DNA from: Phycisphaerales bacterium | Lineage (GTDB): Bacteria > Planctomycetota > Phycisphaerae > UBA1845 > Fen-1342 | Reading direction: 5' to 3' | NCBI GenBank assembly: GCA_003162245.1 | Contig: PMMM01000039.1 | Coordinates: 14,592 to 75,659, forward strand | Length of the DNA: 61,068 nt | Shown: piece after piece, positions 1-6,855 of the stretch | Numbering within the stretch: position 1 is the stretch's first letter | Layout of the letters: each line of letters starts with the position of its first letter | Position numbers and translations under genes: made by a program | The notes under the pieces: generated by a model | What the model was told of the DNA's origin: nothing | Seen by the model: only the letters and a program-made list of their open reading frames with translations | Database searches by the model: none

Positions 1-824
1 CCGGTCTGGCCGACCTGGTGCTCCTTGCTGATGAAGCCGCCGTCGACCGCGGCCCGCGACGCGCCGACCGCGCCGCCGATGGCGCCGGCCAGGTCGTGGA
101 TGACCTTGAAATTGGTCTTGCTGCCGACGCCGCCGCCGCCGGCGACGATCGTGCGGGCACCTTTCAGATTGACCTTGCGCGGCTCGCGATGGCGCTCAAT
201 GAGCCGGACCGCGAAGTCGTGTTCGTCGAACTTGATCTTCTCGGCGACGATCTCGCCTTTACGCTGCATGTCCGGGTCGCGGAGCGGCATGACGCCCTCG
301 CGGACGGTCGCCATCTGCGGCCAGCGGTCGGGGTTAACGATGGTCGCGATGATGTTGCCGCCAAACGCGGGCCGGATTTGCAGCAGCAGGTTCTTGTGCG
401 TCTTCTTGGCGGACGGGTCGTCGACGTCGGCGATGTCAAGGTCCGTGCAGTCGGCCGTGAGCCCGCAACGCATCTGGGAGGCGACCCGCGGGGCCAGATC
501 GCGGCCCAGGGGCGTCGCGCCGAAGAGCACGATCTGCGGCTTGTGCTTCTCGATCAGCGTGCAGACGACGCGGGCGTAAGGCTGCGTCTGGAAGTGCTCG
601 AGCTTGCGGTCCTCGACCAGGTAGACGCGGTCGGCGCCGTGGTGGAACAGGCGGTACGTCAATTCGCGGACGTTCCAGCCGGCCAACACGACGCCGGCCT
701 GCACGCCGAGGCGGTCGGCCAGCTCGCGGGCCTTGCCGCACAGTTCCAGCGCGACGTCGTGCAGGGCGCCGTCTTCCTGCTCCGCGTATACCCAAACTTC
801 GCCGTTGCGATTCGGTTCGATCAT
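1..824 (-). CDS. etfA: Electron transfer flavoprotein alpha subunit, partial (runs off the left edge)
   Basis: This is the FAD-carrying subunit of the ETF heterodimer, which moves electrons from acyl-CoA and related dehydrogenases toward the quinone pool or a bifurcating partner. Translation starts MIEPNRNGEVWVYAEQ at an ATG ending at 824 and stays open to base 1. Only the N-terminal ETF domain and the start of the linker are present: it contains a VLFGATPLGRDLAPRVA segment and a later GARTIVAGGGGVGSK segment that opens the FAD-binding half. It lies 108 bp downstream of etfB on the same strand, the usual ETF pair. The C-terminal FAD domain is outside the window, so completeness cannot be judged. 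Confidence 0.93.
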   Translation of the reverse strand, partial: MIEPNRNGEVWVYAEQEDGALHDVALELCGKARELADRLGVQAGVVLAGWNVRELTYRLFHHGADRVYLVEDRKLEHFQTQPYARVVCTLIEKHKPQIVLFGATPLGRDLAPRVASQMRCGLTADCTDLDIADVDDPSAKKTHKNLLLQIRPAFGGNIIATIVNPDRWPQMATVREGVMPLRDPDMQRKGEIVAEKIKFDEHDFAVRLIERHREPRKVNLKGARTIVAGGGGVGSKTNFKVIHDLAGAIGGAVGASRAAVDGGFISKEHQVGQT

Positions 825-932
825 CAAGAACTCTCAGCCATCAGCCGTCAGCAATCAGCTAATGAAAGTGCTCAGGGGCGCGCCCTACGCTTCTTCCCTT
901 TTCCACGTTGGCCACGGGGAGCCAGCGCTACG

Positions 933-1847
933 TTAGCCGAGCGTGTGATCGACGACGAGTTCGCGGACCAGCCGCCGGACGCCGTCCTCCGTCGCCGGGA
1001 TCTCCGTGTAGCCCTGTTTCGTCAGGACGATCGCCTGGACGCGGTGCACTTTCGTCGGCGAGCCGGCCAGGCCGCACCACGACAGGTCGGCCTTGATGTC
1101 GTCCAGGTTCCATTGCTCGATCATCAGGCCGCGGGCGCGCAGGGGCTCAGCCCGCCGCTCGACCTCGGCTTCCATCTCGGCTGCCGTAGCGCCGGGTTGC
1201 TCGGCTTTGACCGCCGCCTCCAACTCCGCCCGCACGACCGCCCGCTTGTATTTCATCACCCGTCGGGCGGCCGGCGGCCGCGGCTCCGCCGCCGTATCGA
1301 GCACCGTGACGAGGACGGGCAGCCCGACCTCGACGATCTCCCATCCGTTGCCGACGTTGCGGCGGATGCGGGCGGTGCGGTCGCGTAGCTCGACCAGCTT
1401 CTCCAGGTATGTAACCTGCGGAATGCCGAGCTTTTCGGCGCACTGCGGGCCGACCTGGGCGGTATCGCCGTCGATCGCCTGGCGGCCGCAGAACACGAAG
1501 TCGTAGCGCCCGACCGTCTTGATGGCCCGGGCGAGGATATAGCTGGTCGCCAGGGTGTCGCTCGCGGCGGCCCGGCGATCGGTCAGCAGGACGACGCGGT
1601 CCGCCCCGCGGTATAGGCACTCACGCAGCGCGTCGGCGGCCTTCGGCGGCCCCATGCTGATGACCGTGACCGTCCCGCCGTGCTGGTCGCGGACCTGGAG
1701 GGCGATTTCGAGGGCGCGCAGGTCGTCGGGGTTGAAGATCGTGGGCAGGGCCGCGCGGTTCACGGTCCCGTCGGCCTTCATCGCGTCCGCGGTGACATTG
1801 GCGGTGTCCGGGACCTGCTTGATGCACACAATGCTGTCGTACGGCAC
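933..1847 (-). CDS. etfB: Electron transfer flavoprotein beta subunit
   Basis: This is the AMP- or FAD-binding small subunit of electron transfer flavoprotein, partner of the etfA next to it. The N-terminus VPYDSIVCIKQVPDTANV is the family signature. I chose the GTG at 1847 because a GGGAG Shine-Dalgarno lies 6 nt upstream and the homology begins there; a longer reading frame to 1904 exists but its extra residues look non-coding. The product is 304 aa, slightly longer than the roughly 250-280 aa of many EtfB proteins, with an extended C-terminus. The segment YRGADRVVLLTDRRAAASDTLAT matches the conserved mid-region. It is divergent from fabI across 160 bp. Confidence 0.93.
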   Translation of the reverse strand: MPYDSIVCIKQVPDTANVTADAMKADGTVNRAALPTIFNPDDLRALEIALQVRDQHGGTVTVISMGPPKAADALRECLYRGADRVVLLTDRRAAASDTLATSYILARAIKTVGRYDFVFCGRQAIDGDTAQVGPQCAEKLGIPQVTYLEKLVELRDRTARIRRNVGNGWEIVEVGLPVLVTVLDTAAEPRPPAARRVMKYKRAVVRAELEAAVKAEQPGATAAEMEAEVERRAEPLRARGLMIEQWNLDDIKADLSWCGLAGSPTKVHRVQAIVLTKQGYTEIPATEDGVRRLVRELVVDHTLG

Positions 1848-2007
1848 GTTCAACTCCCAGTTTCTCGGCGGGGAGAATCCCAAAAAGTAGCCGCGGCCCT
1901 GCACAGCGTCAAGAGCGGCGTCGGCGGCTTGCTTTCGCCGCTTCGGCGTCTAAGCTCCCCGGGAGCGGCGCGGTCGCACGCGGGTCGCCTGAGTCGAGGA
2001 GATCACC

Positions 2008-2796
2008 GTGAAGGACATCTCGTTGGGGCTGATGAACGGCAAGCGGGGGATGATCTTCGGGGTTGCCAACGACCGCTCGCTGGCCTGGCACATCGCCGAG
2101 CGGCTGCACGCCGAGGGAGCCGAGCTGGCCTTCACGCACCTGCCGCCGCCGAAGATGGAGCGGCGCGTGCGGCTGCTGGCGGAGCCGCTGGGGGCGACGT
2201 GCATTGTGCCGTGCGACGTGACGGACGATACGCAGATCAGGCGGGCATTCCAGGAGGCGAACCGGCAGATCGGGCCGCTGGACTTCATCGTGCACGCGAT
2301 CGCGTACGCCAACCGGGCGGCGTTGCACAACCCGTTTCACACGACCAGCCGGGCGGATTTCGCGCAGGCGATGGACATCAGCGTCTACTCGCTCGTCGCG
2401 CTTTGCCAGCATGGGCTGCGCTACATGAACGAGGGCGGGAGCGTGCTGACGCTGACGTACCTCGGCGCGGTCAAGATGCTCCCCAACTACAACGTCATGG
2501 GCGTGTGTAAGGCCGCACTCGAGTCCGCCGTTCGTTACCTCGCCGCCGAGCTCGGCCGCGACAAGAACATCCGCGTCAACGCGCTCTCCGCGGGGCCGGT
2601 GCAGACGCTTTCCGCCGCCGGCGTCGAGGACTTCGACAGGATTCTCCGCCATTACCCGCAGAAGGCCCCGCTGCACCGCAACATCCGCCCCGATGAGATC
2701 GGCACCAGCGGGCTGTACCTGCTCAGCGACCTGTCCAGCGGCGTCACGGGCGAGATCCACTACGTGGATTGCGGATACAGCACGGTGGGGTGGTGA
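2008..2796 (+). CDS. fabI: Enoyl-[acyl-carrier-protein] reductase (NADH)
   Basis: FabI catalyses the last step of each fatty-acid elongation cycle, reducing trans-2-enoyl-ACP with NAD(P)H in the cytoplasm. The 262-aa short-chain dehydrogenase shows the FabI cofactor motif GVANDRSLAWHIA near residue 19 and the catalytic Tyr-x6-Lys pair in YNVMGVCK. It also has the C-terminal DLSSGVTGEIHYVDCGYS signature. The start is GTG at 2008 with GAGGAG about 6 nt upstream. It is a stand-alone transcription unit between etfB and a convergent peptidase gene. Its stop codon lies inside a short dispersed repeat. Confidence 0.95.
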   Translation: MKDISLGLMNGKRGMIFGVANDRSLAWHIAERLHAEGAELAFTHLPPPKMERRVRLLAEPLGATCIVPCDVTDDTQIRRAFQEANRQIGPLDFIVHAIAYANRAALHNPFHTTSRADFAQAMDISVYSLVALCQHGLRYMNEGGSVLTLTYLGAVKMLPNYNVMGVCKAALESAVRYLAAELGRDKNIRVNALSAGPVQTLSAAGVEDFDRILRHYPQKAPLHRNIRPDEIGTSGLYLLSDLSSGVTGEIHYVDCGYSTVGW

Positions 2797-2902
2797 CAAG
2801 GTAACAAAGTAACAACGTGACAAAGGGAGCCGTGGGCGACAGGGGCTGCGGCCTTGGCCAGCGCACCCGTTGCTACCTTGTCACCGTGTCATTTTGTTAC
2901 CC
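2792..2902. repeat. Inverted pair of GGTGACAAGG-type dispersed repeats between convergent genes
   Basis: Two related purine-rich units face each other. Unit 1 on the plus strand is at 2792-2825 and begins GGTGACAAGGTAACAAAG. Unit 2 on the minus strand is at 2902-2869 and begins GGTAACAAAATGACACGG. Each unit begins at the end of its flanking gene and supplies the TGA stop codon: fabI on plus, the S66 peptidase on minus. The paired arrangement could fold in a read-through transcript. It may be a REP-like intergenic element. Confidence 0.55.
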
Positions 2903-3890
2903 TGCTTCCCGGCAGCGTTTCAATCTCCACGCCGCGCCGCCGGAGGGTGAGCTGCACGGGGCGGTTCAGGAGCACGGGCAGGTTTGGCCAGAGGTGGCCG
3001 AAGGAATGCGTGGCGACGACCGGGATGTTGCGGCCGGGGGGCAGATGGTACGGCAGCAGCTCCAGCACCGCGGGCTGCGTATCGGTGTGCGTCATGCGGA
3101 AGTCGCCGACCAGGACGCCGGCGACGCGCTCGAACCAGCCGGCCACCTTGAGCGCCGCGAGGAAGCGATCGACGCGGTAGGGGGTCTCCTTGACGTCCTC
3201 GATAATCAGCCACTTGCCGTCGGGGCGGAGTCGACGCCCGATCGGCCCGCCGACGAGCGCGGATAGCACCGACAAGCACCCGCCGACGAGCCGCACGCGT
3301 CCGCTTGCTAAGCGGCCCGAATGCAGCTCGCCGCGCAACGGGCCGAACGCGAAGTGGGGTGTGTCGGGCGCGCCGCGGCCCGTGCAGAGCTGCGGCAGAA
3401 TGCGCCAGAACTCGGCGAACGCGGCGCGGGCCGCGTCCAGCGGCCGCACGTGCCAGCCGAGGAAGTTCGGACACAGCCAGTACACGCCGCGCCCGCCGCG
3501 ATAGCTCGCCACGAGGTTCACCAGCCCGGTCAGCTCGCTGAAGCCGAACGCCCACAGCGGCGTGCGGCGCTGGGCGAGCGGCGAGAAGTCGATGTGCGGC
3601 AGGATGCGCGAAAGATACGCGCCGCCGTTCGTGGCGACGATCGCGAGCGTCGCGGGGTCGTTCAGCGCACCCTGCAGGTCGCGCACGCGGGCCGCGTCAT
3701 CCGTCCGGCCGCCGTGCTGCTCCTGTTCCTTTGCTTGGAGCACCTTGCGGTCGAACGTGAGGCGAAACGGCGCGGGCAGGCTTCGCCGCACGAAGGCGAC
3801 GTAGTCGTCCACGTTGCGCACGCCGAGCTTGGCGGCGTCGGGCAGCAACGGATTGGCGGACGCGATGATGTGGATGCGGTTCGGTGTCAT
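2889..3890 (-). CDS. LD-carboxypeptidase family protein (peptidase S66)
   Basis: S66 enzymes cleave L,D-peptide bonds in recycled muropeptides, or in the case of MccF detoxify microcin C. The 333-aa protein starts MTPNRIHIIAS at an ATG ending at 3890. The three catalytic positions of the family can be placed: Ser118 in the nucleophile elbow GFSEL, Glu231 in IIEDVKE, and His299 in HSFGHL. There is no signal peptide, consistent with the cytoplasmic location of LdcA. It converges on fabI and is divergent from dus across only 24 bp. LdcA and MccF-type cannot be told apart from sequence alone. Confidence 0.85.
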   Translation of the reverse strand: MTPNRIHIIASANPLLPDAAKLGVRNVDDYVAFVRRSLPAPFRLTFDRKVLQAKEQEQHGGRTDDAARVRDLQGALNDPATLAIVATNGGAYLSRILPHIDFSPLAQRRTPLWAFGFSELTGLVNLVASYRGGRGVYWLCPNFLGWHVRPLDAARAAFAEFWRILPQLCTGRGAPDTPHFAFGPLRGELHSGRLASGRVRLVGGCLSVLSALVGGPIGRRLRPDGKWLIIEDVKETPYRVDRFLAALKVAGWFERVAGVLVGDFRMTHTDTQPAVLELLPYHLPPGRNIPVVATHSFGHLWPNLPVLLNRPVQLTLRRRGVEIETLPGSRVTK

Positions 3891-3914
3891 CGGCGGCAGA
3901 CTATAATCGAAGCC

Positions 3915-4967
3915 ATGTTGAAAATCGGCCCCTGGGAGTTCGACTTCCCCGTGACCCAGGCGGCGTTGTCGGGGTACAGCGACGCGCCGATGCGGCTGAT
4001 CGCCCGGCGATTCGGGGCGCCTTACGCGCTGCACGAGGTCATGCTGGACAAGTCGATCGCGGAGTCCGCGAAGGCGCGGCAGAAGCTGCTGGGGGCGCTG
4101 CTGCCCGAGGACCATCCGGTTGGCGGCCAGCTCATGGGGGCCGAGCCGGGGCACTTCGCGCTCGCCGCGACGTTCCTCGTCGAGCGCGGCTACGACGTGG
4201 TGGACATCAACTTCGGCTGCCCGGTCAAGAAGGTGCTCGGGCGGCAGCGGGGCGGGTTCCTGATGTCCGACCCGGCGACGGCGATCGAGATCATGCGCGC
4301 CGTGCGCCGGGCCGTGCCGCCGCAGGTCCCGGTGACGCTCAAGCTGCGTCGCGGGATCGACGACTCGCCCGAGAGCGCGGCGAAGTTCTTCCGGATTTTC
4401 GACGCGGCGTGGGAGCTGGGGCTGGCGGCGGTCACGGTTCATCCGCGGACGGTCCAGCAGCGCTACATGGGTGTCAGCGACTGGAAGTTCCTCGCCCGCG
4501 TCAAGCGGTACGCCGGCGACAAGACGGTCATCGGCAGCGGCGATCTGTTTTCCGCCGACGCCGTCAAGCGGATGCTCGAACAGACCGGCGTGGACGGCGT
4601 GTCGCTGGCCCGCGGGTGCATCGGCAACCCGTGGATCTTCCGCGACGCCCGCGCGATTCTCAGCGGCCAGCCGCTGCCCGATCCGCCGAGCGTGCCGGAG
4701 CAGGGCCGCGTCATTCGCGAGCACCTGGCGCTGCTGGTCGCGGCCCACGGCGAGCGGCTGGCGGCCCGCGTGCTGCGCAAGTTCGGCATCAAGTACGCGG
4801 AGCTGCACGCGCAGCCGCGCGACGTGCGGGCCGCGTTCATCGGTGCGCTGAAGTACGAGGAGACGCTCGATGTGCTCGGAAGATGGTATGACCCGGGTTG
4901 CGACTGGCCGCCAGGCCGGCGGAAAACCGAGCCGGGCGGGCTGATCGCGGCGGGGGCGTGTCAGTGA
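3915..4967 (+). CDS. dus: tRNA-dihydrouridine synthase
   Basis: This is an FMN-dependent reductase that converts specific uridines in the tRNA D-loop to dihydrouridine. The 350-aa product starts MLKIGPWEF at ATG 3915. It has the N-terminal barrel strand AALSGYSDAPMRLIARRFGA, the catalytic cysteine in NFGCPVKKV, the HPRT motif that contacts FMN, the GSGDLFSADAVKRML segment, and GVSLARGCIGNPWIF. The family's usual A-P-M at the first strand reads A-L-S here. It is DusB-like by general pattern, but the subfamily is not certain. A frame extension upstream to 3321 runs antisense to the S66 gene and is not real. Confidence 0.92.
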   Translation: MLKIGPWEFDFPVTQAALSGYSDAPMRLIARRFGAPYALHEVMLDKSIAESAKARQKLLGALLPEDHPVGGQLMGAEPGHFALAATFLVERGYDVVDINFGCPVKKVLGRQRGGFLMSDPATAIEIMRAVRRAVPPQVPVTLKLRRGIDDSPESAAKFFRIFDAAWELGLAAVTVHPRTVQQRYMGVSDWKFLARVKRYAGDKTVIGSGDLFSADAVKRMLEQTGVDGVSLARGCIGNPWIFRDARAILSGQPLPDPPSVPEQGRVIREHLALLVAAHGERLAARVLRKFGIKYAELHAQPRDVRAAFIGALKYEETLDVLGRWYDPGCDWPPGRRKTEPGGLIAAGACQ

Positions 4968-4992
4968 ACGGGGCGCCGATCGGCGCGGCGAG

Positions 4993-5021
4993 TTGACGGC
5001 GGCGGGCGGGGCGGCTACGCT
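4993..5021 (+). promoter_or_regulatory. Sigma70-like promoter of tRNA-Glu
   Basis: A -35 box TTGACG at 4993-4998 and a -10 box TACGCT at 5016-5021 are separated by 17 bp. They sit about 33 bp upstream of the mature 5' end of tRNA-Glu, a suitable distance for a short leader. Confidence 0.6.
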
Positions 5022-5053
5022 GCCGATTCGTGCTGGGAACGCGCCCGCACGCG

Positions 5054-5126
5054 GCCCCCATCGTCTAGTGGCCTAGGATATCAGGTTCTCATCCTGGAGA
5101 CCGGGGTTCGAGTCCCCGTGGGGGCG
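5054..5126 (+). tRNA. tRNA-Glu (anticodon CTC)
   Basis: A full cloverleaf can be drawn. The acceptor is GCCCCCA paired with TGGGGGC, the discriminator is G, the anticodon loop is TTCTCAT with CTC, and the T-arm is CGGGG/CCCCG around TTCGAGT. CCA is not encoded. The 3' end from 5107 onward is duplicated at 6783, so this gene looks like the attachment site of an inserted element. Confidence 0.95.
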
Positions 5127-5157
5127 ATTCGAGCGAGACCCCCTGAGCGATCAGGGG
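5107..5157 (+). repeat. Direct repeat, copy 1 (attL-like: 3' end of tRNA-Glu plus terminator arm)
   Basis: These 51 bp match 6783-6833 with four mismatches, all within a 5-bp stretch at 5133-5137. The repeat comprises the T-loop and 3' acceptor of tRNA-Glu (26 identical bp, 5107-5132) and then the hairpin core at 5138-5157 (20 identical bp). Integrases commonly target tRNA 3' ends and duplicate them, so this is read as one end of an integrated element. Confidence 0.7.
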
Positions 5158-5165
5158 TTTCTCGC
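5133..5165 (+). terminator. Hairpin terminator downstream of tRNA-Glu
   Basis: GCGAGA (5133-5138) pairs with TCTCGC (5160-5165), and CCCCTGA (5140-5146) pairs with TCAGGGG (5151-5157) around a GCGA loop. This gives about 13 bp with a small internal bulge. There is no long T-run, so termination may depend on stem strength. Confidence 0.55.
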
Positions 5166-5231
5166 GCGCGCCGTCGTGCGGCCTCATCCGGTGCGGTACT
5201 ATGCTCAGCGCAGGCAGCAGGAGCGTGGATC

Positions 5232-5535
5232 ATGGAAGAGCGGGCAGTCAGGTCGGCCCTGGAGCGCATCGTGCAGGAAGCGGATGGGCAGGCACGGCTC
5301 ACGGTGGATGTCGGGGGGAAAACGGAAGGTCCTGCAGGTCCTGGTCCCCGCGGGGGCGGTTCAACGGAAAGACGGAAGGATAGCGCTTGCCGTGTTGGGG
5401 CGGACCGAGGCTGCAGGCCGGGTCCGGAAGAGTGTTCCGGTGGGGTGGGAACCGCGCGAGTTTTCTATCGAGAGGATCGTTGCGCTTGAAGCGCACTGGT
5501 GTGCACGGAGCCGACCGAGTGGCTTGGAGCGTTGA
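5232..5535 (+). pseudogene. Small hypothetical gene broken by a +1 frameshift in a G6 run
   Basis: Reading from ATG 5232 gives MEERAVRSALERIVQEADGQ and a protein-like start. At a run of six G followed by four A near 5310 this frame loses protein character. The next frame then continues as KRKVLQVLVPAGAVQRKDGR through VPVGWEPREFSIERIVALEAHW to a stop at 5533-5535. Removing one G joins the two into a plausible product of about 100 aa. It may be a frameshifted gene, a sequencing error in the homopolymer, or ribosomal slippage. No family is recognised. Confidence 0.35.
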
Positions 5536-5648
5536 ACAACGGTCGGGCGGTGCGGTCTGGCGGGCACGTGGGAGGCAGGGTATGATGATCGGTGTGCAGC
5601 CCGCGCAAGTGAGACGGGGGCGCGGGAGAGCTGATAAAGGGGTACGGT

Positions 5649-5819
5649 ATGACGCAATGGGACTACGCCGTTTATGTCATCGACGATGTGAATGATATCT
5701 TTCGGGAGCAGCTGCAAAACCTCGGCAACGACGGTTGGGAGTTAGTTTCCGTCGTTTCCGGCGCTATGGCAGGAGGGAAGCCTCGACTCGTCGTTTTCCT
5801 GAAGCGCCCGAGAAGGTAA
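5649..5819 (+). CDS. DUF4177-like small protein
   Basis: This is a 56-aa product starting MTQWDYAVYVIDDVN and ending FLKRPRR. The pattern aromatic-Y-A-V-Y, then LQNLGNDGWELVSVVSG, then a final L-K-R-P strand is the signature of DUF4177 and related small beta-alpha-beta proteins of unknown function. A good Shine-Dalgarno (AAAGGGG) lies 6 nt before ATG 5649. It sits inside the element inserted at tRNA-Glu, upstream of a small membrane protein. Confidence 0.7.
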   Translation: MTQWDYAVYVIDDVNDIFREQLQNLGNDGWELVSVVSGAMAGGKPRLVVFLKRPRR

Positions 5820-5916
5820 TGCGGACGGTTGCCGGGTGCGCGGGGACCCGACCGGCGTACTGCCCGCGCTGCTGTCGCTCCGCGACGGGGCAGGGAGCGA
5901 GTGCATAGGGGCAGAT

Positions 5917-6099
5917 ATGCTGACGGATAAGAGACTGGTCGGCATCCTGTTGGTCGCCCTGGTGTGGATATTCCTCATTTGGTTGGACAAGAAAAACCCT
6001 ACCTATGCACTCTTGCTGGAGGTCGCGGCTATCGGGATTGGGGCGCTCTGTTTGATCGGGATTCTCCTGTATGCTCTCGGCAAAGCGCTCCTGTCGTAA
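5917..6099 (+). CDS. Small two-helix membrane protein
   Basis: A 60-aa product starting MLTDKRLVGILLVALV. It has a hydrophobic helix at about residues 7-23, a short polar turn LDKKNPTY, and a second helix at about 33-56, so it is predicted to be an inner-membrane hairpin. ATG 5917 is chosen because AGGGG lies 6 nt upstream; a longer frame from 5836 adds 27 residues without a ribosome site. The function is unknown. It is part of the small element at tRNA-Glu. Confidence 0.6.
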   Translation: MLTDKRLVGILLVALVWIFLIWLDKKNPTYALLLEVAAIGIGALCLIGILLYALGKALLS

Positions 6100-6162
6100 T
6101 CGACACTCGCCCTGACATCTAGGTGTCCAGAAAACCCCGCTGGAAGTATCAAGAATAGGGTC

Positions 6163-6191
6163 GGTCACAGATTCGAGTCCTGCCCCCGCTA
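6163..6191 (+). other. Imperfect tRNA 3'-end-like fragment inside the element
   Basis: The stretch contains ATTCGAGTCC preceded by TCACAG and followed by TGCCCCCGCTA, resembling a T-arm plus 3' acceptor strand. The attR-like copy has a similar left context (TCACACGATTCGAGTCC). It could be a relic of an earlier integration or a second attachment core. No matching 5' half of a tRNA is present nearby. Confidence 0.35.
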
Positions 6192-6385
6192 ATGTGAGCG
6201 CCTGTCGCGGTGAGAGTCACGGCGGGCATTCTCTTCGATTCTGGGAGGGGATCAGGACGGGCGGCGGTTGGTCCACCGATCCGGCTGGGGATATCAGGTC
6301 GGCAGCGAAACCGGCGCTTGCCGAACGTTGACCTAACCGCGTACTGGCGTTATGCTGCTGCCGGTTCAGCCCTTGGAGCCGAGCA

Positions 6386-6592
6386 ATGTCCAGCATCAGG
6401 TTTGGCTTCCATGAGCGGGAGTTTCGCAAGGCGGTGATGGATGCCGGGCGGAAGGGCATCGAAGATCGGATACGGGGCATCCGCTGCCCGAAGCATCATC
6501 AATCCGCGCGTGTGCGCTTCAGCGGGTCGGGCGACAACCTGAAATCGTGCTGCCAGAAGCTCATCGACGCGGTGATGAGGATGTTTGCCTGA
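6386..6592 (+). CDS. Small hypothetical protein with CPKHH and CCQKLID motifs
   Basis: A 68-aa product starting MSSIRFGFHEREFRKAV. The C-terminal half contains CPKHH, then ARVRFSGSGDNLKSCC, then QKLIDAVMRMF. The spacing of Cys and His residues suggests either a small metal site or a compact alpha-beta fold. From memory this resembles small proteins seen in genomic islands, but I cannot name the family. A GGAG sits about 7 nt before ATG 6386. It is the last gene before the right repeat of the element. Confidence 0.5.
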   Translation: MSSIRFGFHEREFRKAVMDAGRKGIEDRIRGIRCPKHHQSARVRFSGSGDNLKSCCQKLIDAVMRMFA

Positions 6593-6782
6593 CGCCCAGC
6601 GTCGCGGCGGCCGCCCCCGTGGTCCCGCCGGTCCCGTTGCGTGGAACAGCGGTCAACCGGCGTGGTCTAGCGTGGCTGTGGTGGAGGCCGGTAGGGCGAT
6701 GAGCGTCGTAACGGTGACCTAAAGGCTGACCTAATCGCCGAAAAACCCTTGTTTTCAGCCCAAAAAACGCGATATCACACGA

Positions 6783-6833
6783 TTCGAGTCCCCGTGGGGG
6801 CGATTCGATCCGAACCCCCTGAGCGATCAGGGG
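6783..6833 (+). repeat. Direct repeat, copy 2 (attR-like duplicate of the tRNA-Glu 3' end)
   Basis: Matches 5107-5157 at 47 of 51 positions, including 26 identical bp of the tRNA T-loop and acceptor 3' strand and 20 identical bp of the hairpin core. No 5' tRNA half precedes it, so it is a duplication of the 3' end only, as expected for the far end of a tRNA-targeted insertion. Confidence 0.7.
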
Positions 6834-6840
6834 GGTTTTT
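6813..6840 (+). terminator. Rho-independent terminator (original tRNA-Glu terminator displaced by the insertion)
   Basis: AACCCCCTGA and TCAGGGGGGTT form a stem around GCGA and are followed by a T-run (TTTTT) on the plus strand. This copy has a better terminator tail than the one beside the tRNA. That suggests it is the ancestral terminator pushed away by the inserted DNA. Confidence 0.6.
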
Positions 6841-6855
6841 CATGCGCGCGAGCAG

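Larger units (their letters stand above)
5107..6833. mobile_element. Small integrated element or remnant at tRNA-Glu, no integrase
   Basis: About 1.7 kb is bounded by 51-bp direct repeats of the tRNA-Glu 3' end. Inside are a frameshifted small gene, a 56-aa DUF4177-like gene, a 60-aa two-helix membrane protein, a 68-aa Cys-containing protein, a third imperfect tRNA-3'-end fragment, and three copies of TGACCTAA. Codon use in the small genes is less GC-biased than in the flanks. No recombinase is visible, so the element would be a decayed island or one mobilised in trans. Confidence 0.55.

Noticed and set aside
3321-3914. N-terminal extension of dus
   Set aside because: It lies antisense to the S66 peptidase; dus homology begins at ATG 3915.
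6813-6840. Terminator for the minus-strand dockerin gene
   Set aside because: The T-run follows the stem on the plus strand only; on the minus strand the stem is followed by mixed sequence.
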